A DNA stretch of 34,031 nt from CAYWMP01 sp964459445 (GTDB lineage: Bacteria > Desulfobacterota > DSM-4660 > Desulfatiglandales > HGW-15), in contig CAYWMP010000047.1 in assembly GCA_964459445.1 (NCBI GenBank), positions 1 to 34,031 on the forward strand, written 5' to 3'. Both the position numbers and the translations under genes were made by a program. The notes beneath the pieces are model-generated. The model ran no database searches. It was given only the letters and a program-made list of their open reading frames with translations, and was not told where the DNA came from. Positions 15,520 through 22,700 of this stretch are shown piece by piece (positions within the stretch are counted from its first letter, which is position 1; each line of letters opens with the position of its first letter).

Positions 15520-17644
15520 TATCACCTCAAAACTCCTGAATTCCAACCCAAAGGCGGATGTAAGCCTCGTGGAAAAGGCTTATGTCTATTCCGCAAAAGT
15601 TCACCAGGGCCAGGTTCGGCTCTCGGGCGAACCTTACCTTTCCCATCCCCTCGAGGTCGCCTTCTGTCTCGCCAGGATGAAAATGGACGTGATCAGCGTA
15701 GTTGGAGGACTCCTCCACGACACGCTGGAGGATACCGCCGCCGAGCTCCCGGATATTGTCAGGTTATTCGGTCAGGAAACGGCCAATGTCGTAGACGGTG
15801 TCACCAAGATCGGCAAGATGAAGTTCACCAGTCAGGAAGAACGCCAGGCTGAAAACATGCGTAAAATGATTCTGGCCATGGCCACGGACATCCGAGTCAT
15901 TGTGGTCAAACTTGCCGACCGGCTCCACAATATGGAAACCCTGGGTTTTCAACCGACCGAGAAACAGAGGACCATTGCAAGGGAGACCCTGGACATTTAC
16001 GCACCCTTGGCGGGGAGGCTTGGAATCTACTGGCTAAAATCAACCCTTGAAGATCTCTGCCTCTATTACCTGGAACTGGAGATCTATGAGAAGATCAAGG
16101 TGGGGATAGCTGAAAGGAAAGGCGCTCGGGAGAAATTCATAGCAGACGTCAAAAAGCTGCTCCTTGGAAAACTTGAGGACGCAGGCATAAAGGCCACCAT
16201 TATGGGGCGCCATAAACACTTCTACAGCATCTATAAAAAAATGAAGGATCAAAACCTGGATGTAAATCAGGTTTATGACATCCTGGCCTTTCGCGTCATC
16301 GTGAATTCCCTTAAGGAATGCTACGAGGTTTTGGGAATCATCCATGCCAAGTGGAAACCTGTAACCGGACGATTCAAAGATTACATTTCTTTGCCCAAGG
16401 CGAATATGTACCAGTCGCTTCATTCCACTGTCATCGGTCCCTTGGCACAAAGAATGGAGGTTCAAATCCGGACCTGGGAAATGAACAAGGTCGCTGAGGA
16501 GGGCATTGCCGCCCACTGGAGATACAAGGAAGGAAGGGGCGCCAATAACAGCGACGAGAAGCAGTTTTCATGGCTCAGGCAGCTGCTCGAGTGGCAGAAG
16601 AGCCTAAAGGACCCAAAAGAGTTTATGGATTCCGTCCGAATGGATCTCTTCCCAAACGAAGTCTATGTATTTACGCCCAAGGGAGAGGTCAAGGAATTTC
16701 CAAAGGGCGCAACACCTGTGGATTTTGCCTATAGCGTTCATTCGGAGATCGGTGAGAGATGTGTAGGGGCACGTATAAATGGCAAAATGGTCCCCCTCAG
16801 GTATCACCTCAAAAACGGCGATATCGTGGAAATCATTACCTCAAGCAAGCACCACCCCAGCAAAGATTGGCTCGATTTTGTCAAAACGCCGCGGGCCAAG
16901 ACCAAAATCAGGCAATGGATCAAAAGACAGGAAAGAGATGAGAGCATCATCTGGGGAAAGGAAATCCTGGAAAGAGCCCTGCGTCAATCCCATATCTCTC
17001 TCCCAAATATCATGAAGAGTGAACAAATTCTCTCCATTGCCGAGGAACTCTCCCTTCACTCTACCGACGACCTCTTGGCCAATATAGGCTACGGCAAGCT
17101 CTCTGCAAATCATGTGATAGGGCGACTAAAGCCAAAATTAGGGATCGAGGAGGAAAAGCCCGCAAGCATCGTCAGCAAAGTGGTCTCCCGGATAAAGCGG
17201 AAAAAGAGTACACGGGGAATAAAAGTAAAGGGTTTGGAAGATATGCTGGTCCGCTTTGCCAATTGTTGCCACCCCCTGCCAGGCGAACACGTTATCGGAT
17301 TCATCACCAGGGGTCGCGGCGTAAGCATTCACAAATATGGTTGCCGCCATATTGTTGATGCGGACTCGGATCGTTTGGTTGAAGTGACCTGGGAACCTAC
17401 GGATGAGGACGTCTACACCGCGAGTCTTATGGTAACCTCAGTGGACAAAAAAGGAATTCTAGCCGATATTAGTGCCGTCCTGGCCCAAAAAAACGCCAAT
17501 ATCGTCCAGGCCGAGATCAAAACCACGGTGGACAGGAAGGGGCTTTCTCACTTTACCATTGAAGTAGAGAACTATAAACACCTCCAGGAAATCATAGGGG
17601 CAATAAAAAAGCTGAAGAATGTATTGATGGTTGAAAGAGTGTAA
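15503..17644 (+). CDS. Bifunctional (p)ppGpp synthetase/hydrolase (RelA/SpoT)
   Basis: A 713-residue long RSH protein, the stringent-response enzyme that makes and degrades (p)ppGpp. The HD hydrolase site is intact (His48 in LSHPLEVA, His72-Asp73 in GGLLHDTLEDT, Asp139 in KLADRLHNME). The synthetase domain also looks complete (GRHKHFYSIYKKM; DILAFRVIVNSLKECY; GRFKDYISLPKANMYQSLHS). It should therefore do both reactions, as in most non-gammaproteobacteria. TGS (FTPKGEVKEFPKGATPVDFA), a zinc-finger-like region with NCCHPLPGE, and a C-terminal ACT domain (from about 640) follow. It overlaps proS by 17 bases in another frame, so the two are probably cotranscribed. Confidence 0.96.
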   Translation: MIRLNDITSKLLNSNPKADVSLVEKAYVYSAKVHQGQVRLSGEPYLSHPLEVAFCLARMKMDVISVVGGLLHDTLEDTAAELPDIVRLFGQETANVVDGVTKIGKMKFTSQEERQAENMRKMILAMATDIRVIVVKLADRLHNMETLGFQPTEKQRTIARETLDIYAPLAGRLGIYWLKSTLEDLCLYYLELEIYEKIKVGIAERKGAREKFIADVKKLLLGKLEDAGIKATIMGRHKHFYSIYKKMKDQNLDVNQVYDILAFRVIVNSLKECYEVLGIIHAKWKPVTGRFKDYISLPKANMYQSLHSTVIGPLAQRMEVQIRTWEMNKVAEEGIAAHWRYKEGRGANNSDEKQFSWLRQLLEWQKSLKDPKEFMDSVRMDLFPNEVYVFTPKGEVKEFPKGATPVDFAYSVHSEIGERCVGARINGKMVPLRYHLKNGDIVEIITSSKHHPSKDWLDFVKTPRAKTKIRQWIKRQERDESIIWGKEILERALRQSHISLPNIMKSEQILSIAEELSLHSTDDLLANIGYGKLSANHVIGRLKPKLGIEEEKPASIVSKVVSRIKRKKSTRGIKVKGLEDMLVRFANCCHPLPGEHVIGFITRGRGVSIHKYGCRHIVDADSDRLVEVTWEPTDEDVYTASLMVTSVDKKGILADISAVLAQKNANIVQAEIKTTVDRKGLSHFTIEVENYKHLQEIIGAIKKLKNVLMVERV

Positions 17645-17672
17645 CAGGCAGACAAATTCATAAACCAGGGAA

Positions 17673-17864
17673 CTAGGCGGGCTTGATAACCAACCCGGAC
17701 TTGATGCAACTGGTGCAGACCCTCTTTCGAACGGTTTGACCGTTTTGAATGGTTCTTACCTTTTGAAGATTGGGATACCAGCGTTTTTTAGTTTTATTAT
17801 GAGCGTGACTCACGTTGTATCCGACAAGTGGTTTTTTACCACAGATTTCACATACTTTGGACAT
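17673..17864 (-). CDS. rpmB: 50S ribosomal protein L28
   Basis: A 63-residue bL28. It begins SKVCEICGKKPLVGYNVSHA and ends VRKRVCTSCIKSGLVIKPA. Both CxxC pairs are kept (CEIC and CTSC), so this is the zinc-binding form. I chose the ATG at 17864, not the one six bases upstream, because AAGGAG then has a normal seven-base spacing. The gene lies convergent with relA (28 bases apart) and divergent from mpl. Confidence 0.96.
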   Translation of the reverse strand: MSKVCEICGKKPLVGYNVSHAHNKTKKRWYPNLQKVRTIQNGQTVRKRVCTSCIKSGLVIKPA

Positions 17865-17897
17865 GATCATTCTCCTTGCTGAAATACAGAATTTGAT

Positions 17898-17926
17898 AAG
17901 ATAGCACCGGATTTGGGATTTGACAA
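17898..17926 (-). promoter_or_regulatory. Promoter of rpmB
   Basis: On the minus strand TTGTCA (17921-17926), a 17-base spacer and TATCTT (17898-17903) match a sigma-70-type promoter at five and four of six positions. The distance to the rpmB start (about 34 bases) leaves room for a short leader containing AAGGAG. Confidence 0.6.
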
Positions 17927-18015
17927 CTATTTTCTACAATGCCTGATCACCAGGAAATCTTCAGAACTTCCTGATTTCAGTTCCGATACATGGCATTAAT
18001 GGCGGATTTGAGATA

Positions 18016-19479
18016 ATGACTATGAACGTTCAAGATACAACGCCGGCAGCCCAACTGACACCATCCTTGAATAGAAAGCCGGAATATCCCCGTCACATCC
18101 ACTTGATGGGCATCTGCGGAACCGGCATGGCTTCATTGGCGGGCATCCTCAAAGAAAAGGGCTATTCTGTATCCGGATCCGACCAAAATATCTACCCTCC
18201 CATGAGCCATTTTCTCGAAAAACTCTCCATTCCCGTCCTGAGCGGATACAAACCCGATAATCTCTCCCCGAAACCCGATCTGATCATTGTCGGCAACGTC
18301 ATTACCAAATACAACCCGGAGGCCGTTGAACTGTCAAGACTCGGCATTCCCTATCTTTCTTTGCCCCAGGCCTTGAAAATTTTCGCCATGGAAGGAAAGC
18401 GGTCCATAGTCATTACCGGGACCCATGGAAAAACGACCACATCAGCGCTCGCCTCCTGGATTCTCGATCAGGCAGGTTTGGATCCGAGCTTTATGGTAGG
18501 TGGAATTCTCCACAACTTCCCGGGCAATTTCAGATTGGGAGAAGGGCCCTACATCGTCATTGAAGGGGACGAATATGATACGGCCTTTTTTGACAAGGGG
18601 CCTAAATTTTTGCATTACTCGCCATGGATCGCCATTTTAACAAGCATCGAATTCGACCATGGGGATATCTATAGGGACCTCGATCATGTTGTTGAGAATT
18701 TTCGAAAATTCATCGATCTCATACCCTCGGACGGACTTCTTATTGCCAATGGCGACGATCCCATTGTCTCAGAGGAAACCCGGAGAGCAAAATGTCCGGT
18801 TGTCACCTATGGATTCACACAGGCAGCCAATTGGCGAACAACCGGTTTCGACATTCAGGGGGATTATACCGATTTGAGAGTCTCCCATAACGGGAAAGAA
18901 ACCACGAGCATTCAGACACCCCTCTATGGAAGACACAATATCTCCAATCTCCTTTCAGTCGTTGCAATGTCGGACTTTCTCGGCATTGAAATTGACGTCC
19001 TCTCTGATGCGATCAAAAGCTTTAAAGGGGTGAAGCGCAGGCAGGAAGTAAAGGGGGAAAAAGGGGGTATTTTGGTTTTGGACGACTTTGCCCACCACCC
19101 TACAGCCGTAGAAGCCACTATCGGGGCAGTCAAGGAGAGATATCAGAACCGTCGATTGATTTCGGTTTTCGAACCGAGATCCAACACCAGCCGGCGCAAT
19201 GTCTTTCAGGAAAGATATGTTCAATGCTTTGACATGGCGGACCTAGTTTTTATTCCGGAACCTCCCCTTATGGAAAAGGTGCCGCCTGATGAACGGTTCT
19301 CGTCCCGGAGATTGGTTGAGGACCTCAACAATAATGGTATGAATGCATCCTACTTCCCCGCCACGGATCTTCTACTTCAGGATCTACTGGCCCAATGCCA
19401 AGAGGGAGACGTGGTCCTCTTCATGTCCAACGGATCTTTTGATCACCTGCCTGAAAGGTTTCTCAAAGCTTTAGGTTAG
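18016..19479 (+). CDS. mpl: UDP-N-acetylmuramate:L-alanyl-gamma-D-glutamyl-meso-DAP ligase
   Basis: A 487-residue Mur-ligase-family enzyme. It attaches recycled murein tripeptide directly to UDP-MurNAc, bypassing MurC-E. Marks: IHLMGICGTGMASLAGILKE at 29-48, ATP loop GTHGKTTT (135-142), and EGDEYDTAFFDKGPKFLHY (183-201), the stretch that separates Mpl from MurC. DDFAHHPTAVEATI and FEPRSNTSRRNVFQ follow further on. Starts at 18016 or 18022 are equally likely, as no strong ribosome-binding site decides. Its presence implies DAP-type peptidoglycan recycling. Confidence 0.95.
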   Translation: MTMNVQDTTPAAQLTPSLNRKPEYPRHIHLMGICGTGMASLAGILKEKGYSVSGSDQNIYPPMSHFLEKLSIPVLSGYKPDNLSPKPDLIIVGNVITKYNPEAVELSRLGIPYLSLPQALKIFAMEGKRSIVITGTHGKTTTSALASWILDQAGLDPSFMVGGILHNFPGNFRLGEGPYIVIEGDEYDTAFFDKGPKFLHYSPWIAILTSIEFDHGDIYRDLDHVVENFRKFIDLIPSDGLLIANGDDPIVSEETRRAKCPVVTYGFTQAANWRTTGFDIQGDYTDLRVSHNGKETTSIQTPLYGRHNISNLLSVVAMSDFLGIEIDVLSDAIKSFKGVKRRQEVKGEKGGILVLDDFAHHPTAVEATIGAVKERYQNRRLISVFEPRSNTSRRNVFQERYVQCFDMADLVFIPEPPLMEKVPPDERFSSRRLVEDLNNNGMNASYFPATDLLLQDLLAQCQEGDVVLFMSNGSFDHLPERFLKALG

Positions 19480-19483
19480 TGCG

Positions 19484-19509
19484 AATCCGGAAATGGCTCT
19501 TTCCGGATT
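19484..19509 (+). terminator. Hairpin after mpl, possible terminator
   Basis: AATCCGGAAA (19484-19493) and TTTCCGGATT (19500-19509) form a perfect 10-bp stem with a six-base loop, five bases after the mpl stop. The following bases are only moderately T-rich, so intrinsic termination is likely but not certain. Confidence 0.55.
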
Positions 19510-19661
19510 AGCTCTTTCAGCAGTCAGCTTTCAGCGATCAGCAAAAAATTTCAAATAACAACCAATTAGGCTGAATGCTGAACGTTCATCCTGGAATCTT
19601 CGATTTCTGGATTGGCGCTAGATTAGTTACCGGCCAGAAACGCCTTTTTCCTGAGATTTCC

Positions 19662-20108
19662 TTATTTGCTTTTCTGGAAGTACCGGTCCATGCTGAGATG
19701 GGCGGTCTTTTGCATGAAAAACATGAGGAGGGTTAAGAGGAGACAAAGAACCACATCGAAGACAAGGGTCCCGACCAGGGGCATATTGAGCAACTTCCCA
19801 AAACATCCGCATTCATCAATGGGTAAATCCCGTATGAAGGCTTGGACTACCACAGCAAGCAACGCCAGCGCCAAACCCCATAGTCCCCTCACCACGATGG
19901 GGATCCATAGCCCTAGGATCATAAAGACACCCAAAATGAATTCAATCCAGGGCAGGACCCTTGCAACGACTTCCTCCAGATTGGGAATTCCCAATTCGTA
20001 AAGCTGTATGACGTAAATAAAATTCTGATAGGGAGAGAGAAGTTTCTCAAGGCCTGATACGATAAAGACGAGGCCCAGGATAATTCTTATGGCAGAAAGA
20101 CCGTTAAT
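19662..20108 (-). CDS. MauE/DoxX-family membrane protein, apparent ATT start
   Basis: A 148-residue four-helix membrane protein of the MauE/DoxX type that often partners thiol-redox proteins. Standard start codons allow only a TTG at 19994, which would give 110 residues and lose the first helix. The frame is open further upstream and encodes a typical family N-terminus (LSAIRIILGLVFIVSGLEKL). The only start suited to the strong AAAGGAG is an ATT at 20108-20106, six bases after it. A TGA precedes in frame, and no ATG, GTG or TTG lies between. The paired cysteines ECGCFG (Cys100 and Cys102 in the long form) are the presumed redox pair. The start overlaps the end of the dsbA-like gene by five bases, so the two are coupled and probably act together. 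Confidence 0.75.
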   Translation of the reverse strand: MNGLSAIRIILGLVFIVSGLEKLLSPYQNFIYVIQLYELGIPNLEEVVARVLPWIEFILGVFMILGLWIPIVVRGLWGLALALLAVVVQAFIRDLPIDECGCFGKLLNMPLVGTLVFDVVLCLLLTLLMFFMQKTAHLSMDRYFQKSK

Positions 20109-20763
20109 TCTTCTCTCCTTTCAAGAGCTTTTGCAACTCTTTTTGTAGAGATTTGGGCCCAACGATCATCTTGCCGTTGATGAAATAGGTGGGCGTCGAG
20201 GCAACCCCCATAGATTCTCCCTCTGCCCGTTCGGCCAATACGGCAATTCGGATCTCATTGCTTCCGACACACGCCTCCACTTCTGACCTTTCCATGCCCA
20301 CATCCAATGCCAGTTCAGCAAACAGTTCCTTCGGATTATCCATGGTTCTCCAAAAAGACTGCTCCTCCAGCAGAAGTTCGTGATACTCCCAGAACTTTCC
20401 CTCTCTGGCTGCGCATTCGGCATATTGCGCCCCCTTGAGGGCATGACGATGACTTTCGATGAGCGGGAAATGTTTGACTTTGATAAAAACCCTTGATGGA
20501 AACTGTTCAATGAAATCATGAAGTAATTTGGACCCTTGCGCACAGGCCTCGCACTCATAATCGATGTACTCTATGATCTTCAAAGAGGCATGAGGATTAC
20601 CTTTGCTTTTGATGCTTGCACGTTCCAGGGAAGTGACCGCGCTGGTGTACCCGACAAAAAAACGGGCTACATACACGGAAGTGAAACAAAGGATGAGGAT
20701 TGCAAGGGTGGCAATTATCTTTCTGTTAAAGCCCACTTTATTTTCATCTCGTTCTTCTGGCAT
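20104..20763 (-). CDS. Membrane-anchored DsbA-like thiol-disulfide oxidoreductase
   Basis: A 219-residue protein with a short cytoplasmic head and one N-terminal transmembrane helix (about 14-37, IIATLAILILCFTSVYVARF). A periplasmic thioredoxin-fold DSBA domain follows. The active site is Cys71-Glu-Ala-Cys74 (DYECEACAQG) and the cis-proline loop is ASTPTYFING near 190. This fits the BdbD/DsbA-like 'thioredoxin_4' group that oxidises exported proteins. Two more cysteines lie outside the motif (CAAREGK and EACVG), which may form a structural disulfide. It is directly followed by the MauE/DoxX gene, its likely membrane redox partner. Start ATG at 20763 is behind AAGGG. Confidence 0.88.
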   Translation of the reverse strand: MPEERDENKVGFNRKIIATLAILILCFTSVYVARFFVGYTSAVTSLERASIKSKGNPHASLKIIEYIDYECEACAQGSKLLHDFIEQFPSRVFIKVKHFPLIESHRHALKGAQYAECAAREGKFWEYHELLLEEQSFWRTMDNPKELFAELALDVGMERSEVEACVGSNEIRIAVLAERAEGESMGVASTPTYFINGKMIVGPKSLQKELQKLLKGEKN

Positions 20764-20830
20764 TTCATAATCCCTTGGTGCTTAGGATTATCGGGGATAA
20801 GATCCTAAAATGCTTCGGGCGCCGCCGATT

Positions 20831-21190
20831 CTACTTGTCCGTTGTCTCCAGGACATCGAGCTTCATGTAATCACCGTATTCCGTGAGGCTGTACGCCTTG
20901 CCAAGAACTTCAAACCTTTGTGCATATTGAAAGGAGGATCCGCTATCTCTTGCCAGGGATATCCTTTCCAGAATGGAAGCAACAATAGCGCCCACGAGCT
21001 GAATATCTGTCGCTACCAGGTGGGCTGGAATCAGGATGTCTTTCACACCAAAATGGCGTTGGATGCCAATGGTCGCATAGCCATTTTCTTCTTTGACATA
21101 TTTTATATCAACACTCTGTTCGGGATTGTCTTTATTTTGAATTGAACCGATGATCCCGTTCGAGTCGTCTGAAGGATTCCTATCTGTCAT
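20831..21190 (-). CDS. Hypothetical protein, 119 residues
   Basis: I do not recognise this family. The first 30 residues are polar and probably disordered. Residues about 38-85 (YATIGIQRHFGVKDILIPAH, then LVATDIQLVGAIVASILERI) look like a compact alpha/beta region, and the end (FEVLGKAYSLTEYGDYMKLD) is strand-rich. There is no signal peptide, membrane helix or cysteine. AGGGAG precedes the ATG and a promoter is visible, so it looks real. It is first of three co-directional genes, 67 bases before the dsbA-like gene, which may suggest joint expression. Confidence 0.7.
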   Translation of the reverse strand: MTDRNPSDDSNGIIGSIQNKDNPEQSVDIKYVKEENGYATIGIQRHFGVKDILIPAHLVATDIQLVGAIVASILERISLARDSGSSFQYAQRFEVLGKAYSLTEYGDYMKLDVLETTDK

Positions 21191-21218
21191 CTAAGACTCC
21201 CTAAAAAAATTTCAAGCG

Positions 21219-21247
21219 TTTATCACATAATATAGCTAAGGGGTCAA
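21219..21247 (-). promoter_or_regulatory. Promoter of the hypothetical-dsbA-mauE run
   Basis: On the minus strand TTGACC (21242-21247), 17 bases, then GATAAA (21219-21224). Matches are five and four of six. It lies about 30 bases before the start codon of the 119-residue protein. Confidence 0.45.
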
Positions 21248-21365
21248 GGCCTATGCAAAGGGAAAAGGTGACAATGAGCACCAGCACCCGGCGACCAACC
21301 CGACACTACCATGGTTGATGGGTCGCAAAGCTTCCGGGTTTCAATTTGCACCTTTATATGCTAGT

Positions 21366-21646
21366 TCTAGGTTCAGAGGTTCAAGGGTTCAAAGGTTCAG
21401 AGTTCGGCGCTGTTTCCGGCCTGAAATATGCCTAGATTGATCGAACAAAAAACTTTTGAGTCTCGGCTAAAAATTCCAAATAACCAATCCCGGCTAACCA
21501 ATAAATCACAAACCATCCTTCATAGCAGGCCGCTGCGGAGGACGGGTGACAAAGATTCAAATTCCAAACCTGTTTGAGGCATTGGATATTGAAATCTGAT
21601 TTTTTTCAACCTTGAACGTTGAACCTTGAACCCTTCAACCTAGGTA
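21366..21646. repeat. Gene-free region flanked by inverted TTCAA-rich repeats
   Basis: The gap 21191-21661 carries no gene. Its left part has tandem GTTCA units starting CTAGGTTCAGAGGTTCAAGG (from 21366). Its right part ends in the inverse, CTTGAACCCTTCAACCTAGG (about 21627-21646). Read in opposite directions, both begin CTAGGTT and go on in GGTTCA-like units, so the whole block is palindromic in character. Between them is ordinary sequence with a GC-rich patch near 21525-21548. Confidence 0.6.
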
Positions 21647-21661
21647 CAAGAAAGGCGCTCC

Positions 21662-22309
21662 ATGACCCACGATTACCGTTTGGCCAGAGAGAGAATGGTG
21701 AAAAACCAGCTCATGCCTCGCGGGATAACAGACAAGAACGTCTTAAAGGCCATGGGAAAAGTACCAAGACACCTCTTTATTGAAGAAGCCCTCATTGGGG
21801 AAGCCTACAATGACCACCCTCTGCCTATTGGCCATAAACAAACCATCTCTCAACCCTATATCGTGGCATTGATGACCCAGGCCTTAGGACTGACAGGGAA
21901 GGAAAGAACCCTCGAGTTGGGGACCGGCAGCGGATACCAGGCCGCCATTTTGGCGGAACTCTCAAAAAAAGTCTATACCATCGAAAGAATCAAGCCTTTG
22001 CTGGAAAAGGCCAAAAACCTTTTAGACAAACTAGGGTATGCCAATATCGACTACAAGGCCTTTGACGGAACCCTGGGGTGGCGGGATTTCTCTCCCTTTG
22101 ACGCCATCATTGTCACGGCAGGTTCGCCCAATATTCCCGATCCCTTGCTGGACCAATTGGCTGAAGGCGGAAGACTTATTGTACCCGTAGGCGACAAGTA
22201 TAGTCAGGACCTTATCAGGATCACAAAGTCAAAGGGCAAATTCAAGAAGGAGGATTTCGGCGGCTGCCGATTTGTGGATCTTATTGGTGCACATGGATGG
22301 AATGAATGA
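21662..22309 (+). CDS. pcm: Protein-L-isoaspartate O-methyltransferase
   Basis: A 215-residue SAM-dependent enzyme that methylates L-isoaspartyl residues so that damaged proteins can be repaired. It begins like typical family members (RERMVKNQLMPRGITDKNVL). It has the substrate-side motif PLPIGHKQTISQPYIVALMT (54-73), the SAM motif LELGTGSGYQAA (84-95) and VTAGSPNIPDPLLDQLAEGG further on. Length is normal. GAAAGGCG precedes the ATG. It stands alone between two gene-free stretches. Confidence 0.95.
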   Translation: MTHDYRLARERMVKNQLMPRGITDKNVLKAMGKVPRHLFIEEALIGEAYNDHPLPIGHKQTISQPYIVALMTQALGLTGKERTLELGTGSGYQAAILAELSKKVYTIERIKPLLEKAKNLLDKLGYANIDYKAFDGTLGWRDFSPFDAIIVTAGSPNIPDPLLDQLAEGGRLIVPVGDKYSQDLIRITKSKGKFKKEDFGGCRFVDLIGAHGWNE

Positions 22310-22700
22310 AACTAATAGTTCGTCCATCATAGACGGGATGAACAGGACTTACATGATTATTATCCCGTTGATCTCTATATTTAGATTCTTAATCGTTTAC
22401 CCTATCTTTGCTTTCTATATCCAGAATTAAGAGCAAAGCCATATAAGTCTTCATAGATTAGGCAGTATCTAGAAGGTGATTTATTCATATTCTCGATGTA
22501 GAAAATGAAAGTTCCCTCCTATAAAAACTCAATAAGTGCGACTGGCAGTTTAAGAGGATCTTTTTCAGGTAGCACAGGATATTTTTTGATTTACAGGACA
22601 AACATCACGTCAATCCTGTTATCCTGTCAAATGTCTTTCTTTCAGTGAACTGTTGCGAATGACAGAATGACATATACGGGTAAGGAAACCCACACCTTTC
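22310..22700. other. Gene-free region with ACAGGA-type repeats
   Basis: About 390 bases without a credible gene. An inverted pair, ACGGGAT (22333-22339) and ATCCCGT (22362-22368), lies shortly after pcm and could form a hairpin. At 22565-22629 there is a repeat-like stretch in which CAGGAT/ACAGGA units face ATCCTGT units. I see no promoter I would defend for recG. Confidence 0.5.

Noticed and set aside
20810..21145. 111-codon plus-strand frame opposite the hypothetical gene
   Set aside because: The minus-strand gene has a ribosome-binding site, a promoter and a normal neighbour spacing, while this frame has none and looks like a shadow.
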